A DNA stretch of 64,000 nucleotides, taken from NCBI GenBank assembly GCA_030549775.1, contig CM060171.1, forward strand, positions 6,843,265 to 6,907,264, in the 5' to 3' direction. The notes under the pieces were generated by a model that saw only the letters and a program-made list of their open reading frames with translations, was not told the DNA's origin and ran no database searches. Of the stretch, positions 23,830-38,800 are shown piece after piece; the first letter of the stretch is position 1, and every line of letters begins with the position of its first letter. A program made the translations under genes and the position numbers. The DNA is from Tamarix chinensis. Taxonomy: Eukaryota; Streptophyta; Magnoliopsida; Caryophyllales; Tamaricaceae.

Positions 23830-26800
23830 CTGTAATATGTAGATATTAGGATCGTATACGGTATTAGTTACGTATCAAAATAACAAACTGGAAGAAAACA
23901 TAATGTCATTCCAAAAATAATGGCTCAGGTCCGGAGTAGCCAAAGTCCAGCAATAGCAATTTTCTTATGCGAGAAGAACAGAAGAGATTTAAAAAAAAAA
24001 CAAAACAAAAGAGAATGGGGGGGACTCTGGTATCAACTCACTTCAGCAGCAGCAGATTTGAAAGGGCAGAAGGAACAGTACAAGCCATCAGTCCGGTTCA
24101 CGTTAAGAGTATTTTCATGAGGAAATAAGAGGGTTAATGTGGAGCTTGTACTTGAAGCTGTTTTGTCCTTTTTTATTCATTCATTTATTTATTTTTATGG
24201 TTCATAGAGAGCCACCATAGACGAGTATTAAATCAGCATAGAAGTATAAGAATAATGAGGTTTTACCAAAGACCTTGGTACCAAGGGTGGTCTAACCTTA
24301 GCTAATAAGTTGTAATTTCACTAATATTATCCACTTATCATTATATACGAGAAGTGAGGACACTCCATTAGAAATTAGGTATTGTTTGGATTATAGTTTT
24401 AAAAATCGGACCGATAATCGAACTAATATTACAACCGGCTCACTGGTTTAGTGGTCGAGCCAGTAGGTTGGACTGGTCAGGCCACTAGTACATATTAAAT
24501 TAAAAAATGTGAAATATATAAAAAATTAAACTACAAGTAAATTTGACCGGGCTCCTAACCGACTTTTTGACCGGTTCGGCCGGTTTTTACTAGTTCGACC
24601 AGTTTTTAACCAATTTTTACTAATTCCAAGATCTTGAAAACTAGTATACACAATTTGGTCGGTGAACTGATCGGTTCGCCGGTCAGACCAGTTGGTCTAG
24701 TCCAGCCCGGCCTATTGCCAAAAGAAACGGAATTTGAAATTAGTTTTTTGTTTCAAATAAGTAATAATGATATTAGTAATAAGCTAGGGTCCACAAAGAC
24801 GGAAATCACAATATTACAAAGCAAAACCACAAGCACATCATGATGGATGTCTTCCTCCACCTTCAATGAAGCATCAAATACCTTGTTATGGTACCGTTAC
24901 AGGTTACAAATCAAGTTACGAGACAATTAGGAGGGTTAATTGAATATGTTGACTGTCTTAATAGTAGATAAGATGAAGAGATCAAGGTCAAACGGATCTC
25001 TTAGAGTAGAGAAGCTCACGGCTAAGGCTAGGGTTTGAGATAGAGAAGAGGGACAGAAGAGGCTAGGGTACTACTGGGATGCGTATTACTGAATCCCTAG
25101 CCTTTTATTTATAAGTTGTTACTACAAGCTAATGGGCCTAGGCCCTACATTAATAAGCTATTTGAAAAAACACGCTACTAATCAATAAATAAAAAAAAAA
25201 AAAGCCCTGCCATTTATTAATAAACTCAAATCTTATGTGTGAGGCCTAGAATTGGACCACGATCAAGGTGAATGTGGAAAAGACTGTATCCGGCTTTAAC
25301 TTAATCTCACTGTGTCTTGGAGAAGTTTAACTATTTTGATGAAGAGCTAATAAGAACTCTTTATGATCCTAGTGTGGAAGTGAAAAAGAAGAGCTTTGGC
25401 AGTGTTGAGAAATCTAATTATGCAAAGGTTCTTGAAGTGTTGTGTATTTGATAAACTACCCAAGACCTGATATATATTATATATTTTTTTTTTGGTGAGT
25501 AGACTCAATAGGTCCACACATAAATCAAAACAGGAACATCAAAATGCCCTCTTACAATTGCTCGGTTATCTTAATGGTACAATGCACTATAGGTCGTATA
25601 CCCTCCAATTTTGGGAGGTTATAGTGATGCCAATCAGATCTCGCGGATCCGCGGAGTGATACGAGTGTTATTCTCTATGACCAAAATAAGAACAACCCAC
25701 AGTACCAGGGGCTTCTTTATCTCTACATAGTGACTTGTTAAGGCCATTGGCACTATGGGCTGTCTTATTAAGGAATGTCTTTTTGTTCTTCCTCTTGTAA
25801 TCCACGTGTTTGAAATTATGAGTGTTTGAGGTGGTGTTAGTGGAGAGATGGTGGTTGGGGGAAATGGTTTCGTGTGATATGAGAGAGAGAGAGAGAGAGA
25901 GATTATTAAAGGCTTGATCCCTAAGAATTAACAATTCCTGTTAATGTCCAACTTGAGTTCTTACTGCTGTAAGGCAGTCCCTATGTGTAAAGAAATACAA
26001 AACCTAAAGCTACCAAAAGAGGATAGTTTTAGAAGGTAACAAAAAATTCTCTGATATATTATTTAATATAATTATCACCCAAATTATAATCACTACCTAA
26101 TAAGTAAAAGACTTAGGCCCAAATTATCACCACACAATAGAACTTAGCTTAATTTGGTTATATTAGCTTAATGTGGTATTGAATATTTCTGCTAATATAT
26201 GATAATAATACTAGTTATGACTTGCCGACAAGGCTGGCTGTAATAACACACCCTCCTAGAGTCTAGACATCGAGTTTGTCCTAAAGCTCGAAGTTCGGGT
26301 AACAGAGTGCGAACTAAACAACGGTGATCTGTGAGCACTGTTCAGACATCCCCCCCCCCCCCCAACAAAAAAAAAGGGACCAAGGTTTCTGTAATACCCT
26401 CTCAAGCACGAAGCAATCACATCTGAAAGGATCAAACAAGGATGGGACAGGACCTGTTAACCTTTAAGCTCAGCTAAGAAGGGTGCCTCCTGATAATCCA
26501 ATCAAAGTTGGTCAAGTGCAACCTTTGAGTCTTCACAACGAACAGTGTAAAAGCTCACGGAGAATATATGGCTCTGTACGTCCACTGTGACGTCTGCACA
26601 TGTACTCATTCTAGCTGGGTGCCATCCGTCGTCCTAAATAGGGTACTCTATCTAGAAACCAGTAGTCCAAGGGCCCATACAAAGGCTGAATCAATAAAAA
26701 TCAGCAATCCAAAAGGATCTGCATCTGGATAGAATGCCTATGGATCTTATAGTAAATGCTGACATAAAACGAGAAATCCGGCCGAGTCATTCGTATACCA

Positions 26801-29800
26801 ACCCACCAAAACCTGAACAACTCAGCAACTCAAACTCGACCGCACCCAAATCTGACCCATCAAATAAGACAACCTAAAACTCAAAACTAATCTGCCATAA
26901 AATCAACTTCACATTAACCAGATCCGATATTTGTATTAGTAATTTTATGATCACCTATATATAGTGTGATATTCATACATTTTATAACAATTTTATGGTC
27001 ACCTTTATTTTATCAAATTCATTTTTTTCATTAATTAAATATTTAAACTATTATATTGTTCTATCGCACGGGCGTTTGTACTAAGTTAATCAAAAATATA
27101 TGAGATAATATGAATATTATATTAATATATTACACTAGATAAACGATACATGTTATCAATATATCAAAATGTAAAAATATTTAAAGAGAAATCGGTCAAG
27201 TCAGACTGAGGTTTGAACTTTGTTGAATTTAACTTAGTTGGAAGTTTAGGGCCAAAATAGATCGTATGAAACGACCATTGAGCCAATGACCAATAAGTAA
27301 AAATAGTTCAAACCAACACGTCCTCATCTAAGTCAACCTAAGACCCAAACAAATTTAAATCCAAAGTAACCCAACCCAAACTCAACCTGAAGTGAGAATC
27401 GAGATAAAATAAATATGAAATGACAAAACAAACACCTAGGCAAACTAGAACTTAAAGCAAGCTGATTCAACCCGATAAGTTACCCCAACCTAAAATGACC
27501 CAAACACAAAATAACTTGAGCCAAACCAATAAATTGACTTAATCATGAAGTTACCTAACCCGAACTTAACCCAAACTAATAAATTAGCCTCGGTTGACCC
27601 AAACCCAAACTAACACTACTAGAACATAATTCATATCAATAAATTGATTCAAATCGACTCAAACCCAAACTATCTTAAGGTTGCACGAAAACTCCTTCGA
27701 CCAGGCATTTTTCTGTTCTCGTTTCACCAAAATATACATAAATATACGTAATTTTTTTTAAAATTGTCATTCCCCTATGTCTGTGCAACCTAGACTTTCT
27801 AGACCCAAACTAGTAAATCGACCCAAGCACCAAAACAATCCAATGTAAACCAAATCCAAAATCACTCGACCCAACCCAAAAGGAACCCAAAAAAGAAAAT
27901 GACCTGACAACAATCCAACTAGATAGCAATCTGACCCAAAATGATCCAACCCACACAACTTAATTGCTACCTCTAGATCCTAGCAATGATAGACAATGAG
28001 CACTCTTCAATCCGTAGGCCAAAATTATAGCTGGAGTAGCATCTAGAGGCCTCTTGGAGGAAGTAGATCCGGAGACAATATGCTTAGACAAGTCTTCTTC
28101 CAAGATACTCTAGTGTGTCTTTGGTTTTGGAGAAGCTTCAAGTTGCTAAGTACCTACAACCATACAATGATGACCTAACAAAGATCTGTCTCTTCATTGG
28201 TCACATAAGACTCTACCAGTCAAGTTCGCAAACTTAATATGATATGAGTTATGATTTATGAGGAAGGCAGTTGGCCTAGTAGGCCCGGCTTGGAACAAAG
28301 GAGCAGAGGTTGCTCACTATATCTTGAAGTGATTAATACTAGGACCAAGATGAGATAGACTACTTTTCTCAAGCTATCAGTGGAAAATCAAAGTTGGAGT
28401 CTGGCAATTAGCTTTTTTTTTGTGGTCAAAGGTGGGTACCTTGGTATGGTCTATAGAGACCAAGAAGTCCATAAATCATCATTATCCTCAACTAGGTCAT
28501 CAAACTGACCCACATCAACCATTGTAAAGGCCATTCCCATCATAAGGTTCATCTTTACCTAGAGTTCACTCCCAAAAATATAATCACCCCAACTCTTCAC
28601 ATCAACCCCACCAAGCTCTTATCCCATTTTCTAATTGAGATGGGGGTCGCTAAAAATTGCAATAATCATGCCAGTAGATTCTAATCAGCAGCCATGCTTC
28701 TAGTAGTGGTTGTGGCATTTGGGGCATTGAGGATGAGGTGGCGTAATTTGGTAGGTGCTTGTGGCTCCTCAAGGGTTTCAACATCTATTAAGCGGTTGGC
28801 TGAATGTAGGTGTTGCCAGCGATAAGGCTTTAAGTAGGGCAATGAGGCTCACCGATCTATCTCAAATGACCATTGATGGCTGAAGGAGTAGTGGAGACTG
28901 ACAATTGGTTGGGCAAAGGGTTTTAGAGTGGCAATTTGACTTGTAGAGGGTGTTGAGGATTTATGGAGGTGGGAATTTGGATTGGAAATAGTTTCTAGGC
29001 TTATTGGAAAGTTGGATGGTGTTCATGAAGAGTTCATGGGTTGGGGACAACAATGCAGTCACTGGCGCAGTTGTCATTGTGGTCGTTAGGGTGGTGGTTA
29101 GTAGTTGTTTGTCGACAACGAGGCTTATGGGGGTGTTTGAAGTTCCAGCAATGGTGATTAAGGTTGTTTTGGTAGAGATGTGATAGGTGGAGGTAGAATG
29201 ATGGGCCTCTAATCATATGACAAGTGACCCTAATCGTTTTTGTTCTTGTGTTTCTAACAACAATAATATCACTATTAAGATTATCGATGGAACTTTAACT
29301 CCTGTTTTTGGAATTGGTGGTATCAGATTGTCTCAAAATCTAGTTCTAAAGTCTGTCCACCATGTTCCTGTCTTGAAAAGCAACCTATGTTAGTAAAATC
29401 ATAAAAGATAATAATTACATTGCTAGATTCTTACCTTTCTCATGTCAACTTCAGGAACCACTATTGGAGAATAAAATTTGGCAATGCTAGGATTCATAAT
29501 GGCCCTTACTTCCTTGAGAATGCTTAATCAAAGAGTTTACAAACTTTTGCATCCAGCACTATTTCACAATATGTTTCTAGTACTAAGGAGATAATGTTCT
29601 GGTACTATCAGCTTGGCTATCCTAGCTTTCCATATCTAAGACATTTGTTTCTATCCTTGTTTAGCAATAAAAAACTCAGTTCTCTTAATTGCAAAAATCT
29701 GTCAACTTGCTAAACACACTCGCATCCCTCTTTTGCCAAAACCACACACCCCATCCATACCATTCTCTCTAATTCATAGTGACATATGGGGACCATCCAA

Positions 29801-32800
29801 AATAACTACCTCCCATGGGAAAAAAATGGTTTCTTATGTGCACTGATGATCACACACAGCTGACATGGGTTTATCTCCTTCATGAAAAATCTGAAACCAG
29901 CAAAATGTTCAAAATCTTTCATAAGATGATCCATACACAGTTTCAAGCCCATATCAAAATTCTTAGAGCAGACAATGAAAAGGAGTACTGTAAATCCATC
30001 CATTGTGATTATTTGCTGAAAATGGGAGTGTACATCAAATTTCATGTGTTGATACCCCACAACAAATGGAGTACCAGGAAGATAAAATGGCCATTTGGTG
30101 GAAGTAGTCCATGCTCTCATGTTTTACAATGAATGTTCCAAAATACTTATGGGGGGATGCATTCTAACAACAGCTTACCTCATAAACCGATTTCCAAGTC
30201 GTTCTATCAACTTTGAAACCCCCTTGGCTACTCTCACAGAAGTCTATCCCCACATCTCTAGAAACAGTCCTCTGCCTTTAATAGCTCCTGTTGTACAGCC
30301 TTTGTCCCTATCCATAATCACAAAAGAAATAAACTTGATCCTCGAGCCCTCAAAACTGTGTTCTTTGATTATTCTCCAACCCGAAAGGTTATTGGTGTTA
30401 CTGTCCCATGATGTGATGTTATTTGAATACACGCCTTATTTCTTTGCAACTCCGCTTTCATGATAAAGCTTGTTGTTCCTACATACCATTACTAGGTATT
30501 AATTAAGACACATTACAACTGGTTCCACACCTCATCCACCGCAGCCTAGTCACATAAAATCTCTGGCAAATGAGGCAGAATCACCTAGTTATGAATTGGT
30601 AATAGAAACAGGGAGCGAAACAACACCGGCAGAAGAAAAACCTCAAGAACAGGAGTTTTGTGTCTGCTCTAGAAGGAAGCATTCTCAAGCAAATAAGGAA
30701 ATCATGAATCCTATTCATAGCCAAGAAGTAGAAACGATGGTGTACTCCAATTCTAAATATGAATCAGGTACATCATCCAGTCCTATTCTTGATCTAACTT
30801 GCCAATAGCAGCAAGAAAGGGAGTCAGATACTGAATTCAACATCCCCTTTCCAAATTTGATTCCTATTCAAATCTTTCACCTTCATTTCATTATTTCACT
30901 TCGAAATGCTGTTTGGCATAATGATTCTTAGGTATAGAAAAAGTATCGGCTAAGACAACGTGTTTCAGCCAAGATGTTGCGGGTTCTGAGAGAGCTGATA
31001 CAAAATTTCAGCAAAACTTGACGTGGAAAGTAACTCACATAAGTATCACCAACATCTCAGAAAAAATTAGAATCTTGGCTGAAATATTATCGGCATCTAA
31101 CCAACAGAAAAATATTCCTCACAAGCTAAAGATTACTCAAACAGAGTAGACATGATCATATAAGGAAAAAATACAAACTGCGACATAAATATTCAAGGCA
31201 GCAATAATTCAAAAAATAAGGTACAAAAAATATTTATAAAATTCACAAGCTTCATGTCAAACATCACAACTTCACACAAAGGGTAGAATTACAAGTATCT
31301 GGAGATAAAATTGATAAGTTTATCAAACTAGAGATGGTAGAATAGATAGTGTGTTGTACAATCGTTGAAGACGAAGGAAATTATTTTTTATTTGCCTTTA
31401 TCAAATGCACTTCCTTCCATTTTTTCTTCAGTTCGGTGTTTCTTAGACGAGTTTTCTATGCATCTTCAATTTAGAAAGTTGGAAAAATATGGGTGAATGG
31501 CTGGTTGAGAGATTGCGAGAATCTTGACTTGAAATTTCAAAATTTTGAGAACCGAAAGCTTGAAGATGAAGACTGCTGGTCTCAGGCCTCTTGATTCTTG
31601 GCTCATAACCGCCGCAGTTGATCTTGAAAACTAAAAATTAGAGAGAGAGAGATGAAGAATTGAAACGGGAGGGATGAAGAGGATGAGTTGGGTTACTTGG
31701 GCGGGGTACGGTTGGGGGAAGTTGAAAATGAAAAATTAGAAACTTAAAAACTGTTTTACATACCCGACTGCCTGTGTTGCATAGTGGTCTCGAGGGATGA
31801 CCAGCGAAGAGAGTGAGAGTTGGGTGTGAGGCCTTTCTTTTTTATATAAGTTACAGACTTACAGCTAAAAACAAAGTAGAAGTTTAGTGGACTATATTAC
31901 TTTGGTTTTGTGTGTGTTTGGTCTCTTTGAGTTTGAAGTCTCAGCTTTTTGAAGGTTTTTTTTTTTTTTCTCCTTTTTGGTTATTGATTTAGGCTTGGGT
32001 TAGACCACATTGAATTCATTTCAATATAATTATGCAAAATAATAATTTATGTGGATTTTTCAATTATATATAAATATCAATATATACATAAACATAAAAA
32101 ATGTAATAAACATAAATGGATTTTTAAATTATACTACTACTAAAAATGGTTTGACATAAAAATTTATGCCAAGCATCTTTATGTGTGTTATAGATATTAA
32201 TATACACACACACTCTATCTCTCTCTCATATCATGGTAATTAATTTTATATATGTTTTGAAATATAGATAATAATTTGTTTTACTATATACAAATAATAA
32301 TTTATGTATGAATCAGATAATATGATACCAAAAATGGTTTCATTTAAAATTACACAATAATTAATTTATATATGTGTTAAAGCATAAACAATAATCATCT
32401 TATACGTTGAGACTTTTTTAATAGCATTTGTTATAGATCATATGTGCTATAAGTAACTTTATGCACATAAACAGATACACATATGTATACTATAGATACT
32501 TTGTTCAGTTACATATTACATCATGTGTTATTAAAATCAGTTGGGGACATAGTTATCCAAAATTATTTTGGGAAAAAGATCATACTAATATGTGGACTCA
32601 AAGTATTGTATTTTTTCTAGTCTAGCAGCTAAATTATGATTGTTATGTATTTTCGTATAATCATAAACATGTCATGTGGAGCAAGTGGTGATGAAACAAG
32701 TGTTCCTAGTTACATGGAGTTTTGGGAAGGCCGTAGATGGAAGGCAATGTGTGAAGTATAAAATTTGTGGGAAAGTAGTTAGTGATGGAATCACAAGATT

Positions 32801-35800
32801 AAAAGAGCATTAAGCCCATGTTAAGGATAACATTGCACCATGTCCGAATGCGTCAAGTGACATAAGAAAGAAATATGGCACAATTGTTACAACATAATTA
32901 TATTAAAATAAATACAATATGGTCCAACCCAAGCCTAAATCACTGACCAAAAAGAAAATTAAAAAAAAAATAAACGTTGACTTCAAAAAGTCGAGACTTC
33001 AAACTCAAAGAGACAAGACACACACAAAACCAAAGTTCTCTAAATAAATTTGTTGAGTTTGTGCCTCAAATCTTACGGTTTTGGAAGTCTTTAATGTGAA
33101 GTTGAAGTAACCGAAGAGTTTACTACCAAATTAATTAATAGTATTTACTGTCATCAATGAAGAGTTTAAAACATGCGGTTATGGAAGACTTAAATATGAA
33201 GCTAAAGTAACCGAAGACTTTACTACTAAATTAATTGGTAGTATTAACTGCCATCAATGGAAAGTTATAGTTTTTACTCTCCATTAATTAGCAGTTTTTT
33301 AGGGCTTTTTTAAGACTATATATATGTAGTCTCTGGCCCTCTCTCAAAACATGACTCACAATATCCATCATAGTTTCACACACATTTTATTTACTATTCC
33401 CTTTGAGAGTTAGAATAATTGAGAGTGATAGATCTCTACAATTCTCTATTTAATTGAGGATTTCTTATATTCTTTCTGTACATGGTAAAATTATCCTTAC
33501 TCGTCGTCGTCCGTGGACGTAGCCCGTATTGGGTGAACCACGTAAAATTGTGTGTTCTTTTATTTTTCGTATTATTTGTGTTTATGGTTTAAATTGACTT
33601 GATCCTGCACTTCTCTCCTTGAATCGATCGTGAATTCGCTTCCGCACATCGCCTCTGTTTTTTACCTTACAAAAATATGGCCCAACTCAATATAGTCCAC
33701 TAAAGTTTTGCATGTATTGTGCTTTTAGCTGCAAGTCCGTAACTTCTATCAAAAAGGCTGCCTCGCACCCAACTCTCACTCTCTTCAAGAAATAAAAAAG
33801 TCATTTTTTTAACTCCCCCAATCACTCTGTTAGTCATCCCTTGAGATCACCAAACAACAGAGTCAGGCAGCACAGGTAGTCTGGTAGTTTTTAAGTTTCT
33901 AATTTTTCATTCACAATTTCGCCCCAACTCCACCCCACCCAAGTGACCCAAGACCCAACTCATCCAGTCATCTTCCTCGTCCCTCCTGTTTCAATTATTC
34001 GACTCTATATCTCTCTCTCTCTTCCTCTCTAATTTTTAATTTTCAAGACCAACTGCAGTGGCAAAGAGCGAAGACCCAAGAGGCCAGCGACCGGTGGTGT
34101 TCATCTTCAAGCTTTCAGTTCTCAAAATTTTGAAATTTCAAGTCAAAACTCTCGCAGTCTCTCAACCAGCCATTTACCCAATTTTTTCCAACTTCCTAAA
34201 CTAATTATGCATAGAAAACTCAACTAAGAAACAACAAATTGAAGAAAAAAATGGAAGGAAGTGCCTTCAACAATTATATAGCACACTTTCTATTTTACAT
34301 TCTCTGGTTTGATAAAACTTATCAATTTCAACACAGTGTATTTGTAATTCTCTTCTTTGTGTTAAGTCGTGATTTCTGATGTGAAGCATGTGAATCTAAC
34401 AGATGTTTTTTGTAACTTATTAAGTGAATTATTAATGCCTTGAATATTCACCGTCACGGGTCGTCTTTTTTTCCTACCAGATCATGTCTATTTTCTCTAA
34501 TTATTGTCTAGTTTGTGAGGAAAATTTTTTTGTCAATGAGATATCAGTAATATTTTGGGCCAAGATTCCTTTTTTGCCGAGATACCAACAATACTTATGT
34601 AAATTATTTTCTGCATCTTGTTTCGCTGAAATTTCATATAGGCTCTCTCAAAACCTGCAATATATCGGCCAAAATGCAAGCCAATTTTTTTTTTTTTGGG
34701 GGTATGCTAACAGTATAGCTTGTAACCCAATTCATCATGATAAGACTAAACAAGTTGAGGTAGATAGACATTTTATAAAAGAAAAACTGGATGCAGATGT
34801 CATCAACGTCACATATGTGCCTAAATCACACCAACCTACCAATTTGCTCACAAACGGACTATCTGAACAAAATGTTGTGTTTCTTTTAGGCAAGCTTGGC
34901 CTCATCAACATATATGGCCAAGCTTGAGGGGGAGTGTAGAATAATTTGAACCATATTTAGTATTGGAAGGCATGCAATTAGATATATATTATTATCCATG
35001 CATTAATTAATCAGCAGATACATATTAATTAGTAAGATTCATGCATGGGTTATTAAATAGATACATTAGTTCATGTTTATATTCATGAATTATATTTATG
35101 ATGTACAGATTTATTAGGCACATTAGAGTCTTGATTCATCCATAGCCCTCTTGTATAAAAGTGCTGGAGAATATAAATTGATATTATAATTTACATAACT
35201 GTTTCTCCTATTATCACACATTATATACGTAGGATATGCATATCATGATAATTATGATATAATAAGACGGTGATAAGTTTGGTGATATCAGAAAAGAATC
35301 CATTATTGAGATTTATTGTCGGTTGGCCTTGATGGTCCTGGAGTGTTGTTCGTCTTACAGATGACCAATGTATAATTGATATGCTAATAACAAGAGACCT
35401 CGTAAAGTAGTTGTGTGTGCTATACATGGTCACTTTAACAAGTCATCAAGATGCTTAAAGTGGAACACCTTGATTGAAGCTTTGTTATGTGAGTTGTATG
35501 AGTTAACTACAAATGATGGGAGCAGCCAGTGGTTGTATCTTGTGAAGAGTCCATCTTATGATTGAGATGGCTAGCTATCTAGATCAGCAGACTGGGCCAG
35601 TAGGCCTTGGATCTACTCTATTATGGTTGAGATTCTCTTAGGTGTATGCACACCTAAGATTTACTCTATTGGGGTAGTAGTTCTCTTAGGGGTATGCAAC
35701 CAAAATATTTGTCGCCGCATAATGTTATGTCAAAAAGTGAAAATACGGAAATGGATACATGAACTACAATGGTCTAGTTCATGCAAGAGTTTCATAGTAA

Positions 35801-38800
35801 GACACAACTAACCCTTTGTAAAGTGCCAATGGACCTTCCATACGCATGACCTGAAACAATAAAAAAATGCATGTAACAAATTTTATAGGATGCAAAGACA
35901 TTTCATTCAAGAGTAGGGCATGCCAATGTTGACCCAAAGATAAGTTGCCCAATCAAAGTAAATATAAAAGATATATAAATAATAAGGCAAGGAAATAGGA
36001 AACGAAGGCAAAAGACCTAAATTTATTATTTAGCATCGGGGCCAGCCCCCAGCTTTCATGGGGCTCTAGGTGAAGAAGGAAACAAACCCATATATATTTA
36101 TATAACTTATTCAAAATATTTCTAGACTCAAATTTAATATTGTTAATCAAAATTGGATATGCATGTCAACACTAAAATTTTTATTCTTTTTTATACAATA
36201 TAATACTATTGAAACATCTGCTTTTTTTAAACAACATTATTTATTATATTTTCATATTCAAACTTGCCAATAATATTCTTTTTCCTTTTTACTTAATATA
36301 CTATAAGTTTTTAGGGGCCTAAGCAACCGCTTAGATTGCAAAATACTCGGGGCCTGGCTTGTATATAAACGTCTGATGATGGAGCTCATGGAAAGTAGAT
36401 TCCATTTTACTAAAGTTCAGGTTTATGGAAGAACTAGGAAATTACTACAAGCGTAAAGACTTGAAATGTAAAAGCCAAGAAGAAGCAGATAAGGAAAGAA
36501 TACACATATGGTATTCTCCTAATCTACAATCCATTATGTAGTGTCGCTATATATGCTTCTCAATCAACCATATATTGGTATTAACACACAAAAATGAATG
36601 AGAGTCACAAAAGTGTTACACACAAAGGAGTAATTAAATTCACACTAGTCTACCTATAGGAGATATGCATCTGCCAGACGGATAGTGAACACTGCTATAA
36701 AGGCAATTTTACAATAATGCCAGTGCAGATGGGAGTCGTGGGACCAGGATCGTGCAATATGGTTGGAAACAAAAGATATAGATGTAATTCTTCAGCTGAC
36801 AACTAATTACTGACAGTTTTTCATGATGCCGTTGCAGATGACATTGGAATGAAGGAACAGGGTTTAGTAGTCAATAGTAGGCAGAAAATCATGTTTCAAA
36901 AGGTTCATAAAGACATTATGCTCACCTTGCTAATCAAAGATAGAACAAGCATCCAGCCTATGCAAAATATTACCTCTAAGTACAATGTTAATGATAGATC
37001 ATGGACCTTTCACACCCGTAAGGAAGTCAAGTTCCTCAAAGATTCAAGTCATTTAACCACAGCACAGTAAGATGCAAAAGTGAGATTCTGTACAGATTCA
37101 AAAAATTTCATGTCTTTCTGCTTTCACACGAAGCAAGCAACTTAGATACTAACAGAAATTGTTTAAGAGGGTGTTTTTTTTTGCACTTCATTATCTATAT
37201 TAGTGCTTCAAGTAAATTTCAAACTGTTTTTGTTTTATATTATTTTAAGATTCTCATTATTTATATTATCTATCATATTATTACTTCATGAGTAGGTTCC
37301 GCTACTTTTATTAAAAATTTAAACTATCTCATGCTATTATCCTCATACACTTATTAATTATACTCACCCACCACCATTATTATTATTGTCATTATTATTT
37401 AATGTTATTAATTATTCATATTGATAATTATTATTATTGTTAATTATTTATATACTATTTTTAATGATATAATATTAATTATTAATATTAATATTGATTA
37501 TTATTACTACTTACTAATCATTAAATAAATATTGAGTATTATTAATTATTAGTCGGTATTGTTAATAATACTAATAATTATTACTAATTATTATTAATTA
37601 ATAGTAATAAAATTATTATTATTAATGTTAATTATTAATAATTTATAAAATATTATGAACAATATTAATAATAATTAATATTAATATTAATTATTATTCA
37701 TTAATATCAATTATTATTATTATTATTGATTATTATTAATATCTTTAATTATTAATAATTATCAATCAATTTTTATATATCAATATTAATTAATTATTAT
37801 TAACATTAATTATTAATATTCTATTTTTTTAATATTAATATTATTATGCTGTAAATATCTTATTTATATATTGTGGATGTATAATTTATGAATGTGCATT
37901 GCATTAAATCCTAAGTTTAATACTCTCATTATTTCCATCAGTTGTAATAATTTTTTCCATTATAGTTGAAGCCTCCCAACTCTATATCTCCTCCAACACC
38001 TTCCATATTCCTTAACTCTCTTTCATAATAGATGTAATAAGCATGGATATTACATATATGGGATATGGTGAATTGTGTATGAAAAAGAGTACTCATACGT
38101 ATCAATAAGAACTAGAAGTCTCATTCTCCCTTCCTCTTTGTCTTATCTTATTATCTCTATTGAGTTCCTTAATATCACAACAAATAATTTAATAATAATA
38201 TAATAATTATTATTATTATTATCCCTTATTAATTACTCACTCCATTTTATAATAAAGTGCCTATAGTTTTTTAACACACATTATCAATATTTGGATAAAA
38301 AATACACAAATTAACTAAAATGCCCTCATTGAAACTTAAACAATTTTATGGTTATAAGATACATTAATGAAGTAGAGAGGGTATATTAGAAAATATAACA
38401 ATAAATTATTATTGGAATTTGAAGATGACTTAAATTATGAAACAAAAATGAAAAAGCCATATCTATAGTGTAAAACAAAGGGAGTATTAATTATTTATAT
38501 ATCATTGTTAACAATATTGATAATAATTAATAATGTAAAACAGAGGGCGTGTTAACCATTTATATATCATTTTTAACAATATTGATAATAATTAATATTC
38601 ATATGAATTATTATTATTAATATGCACATTAATATTAATTATAGTTAATTATACGTATCCATGATTTTTATTAATTATTAATTATATCAATTCTTAATAA
38701 TATATTATACTATGACCAATTATTATAATAATAATAATAATCACATTAATAATTATTAATTATTAATTATAATAATAATAATAATTAATATTTATAATAT

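Larger units (their letters stand above)
30940..34695. mobile_element. Long terminal-inverted-repeat transposon with about 1-kb arms
   Basis: The left arm (about 30940-32060) and the right arm (about 32890-34690) are inverted copies. Examples are GGGTTCTGAGAGAGCTGATA versus GGTTTTGAGAGAGCCTATAT read in reverse, GAAATTTCAAAATTTTGAGAAC in both, and CTTTGAGTTTGAAGTCTC versus its reverse. The right arm is interrupted by an LTR at about 33045-33680. The unique centre (32.06-32.88 kb) holds a BED-finger-like fragment. Kilobase inverted arms suggest a MULE or foldback element; terminal bases and target duplication were not resolved. It splits the copia relic. Confidence 0.78.

Noticed and set aside
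26350..26363. Run of about 14 C
   Set aside because: A homopolymer with no associated structure; likely a simple repeat or a sequencing-prone tract.
35613..35812. Reading through the end of exon 7 gives LVVSYYETLA and a stop, suggesting a broken gene
   Set aside because: A GTTAGT donor after GG and the matching exon at 23829 restore YKGGF and the full tail, so the stop is intronic.
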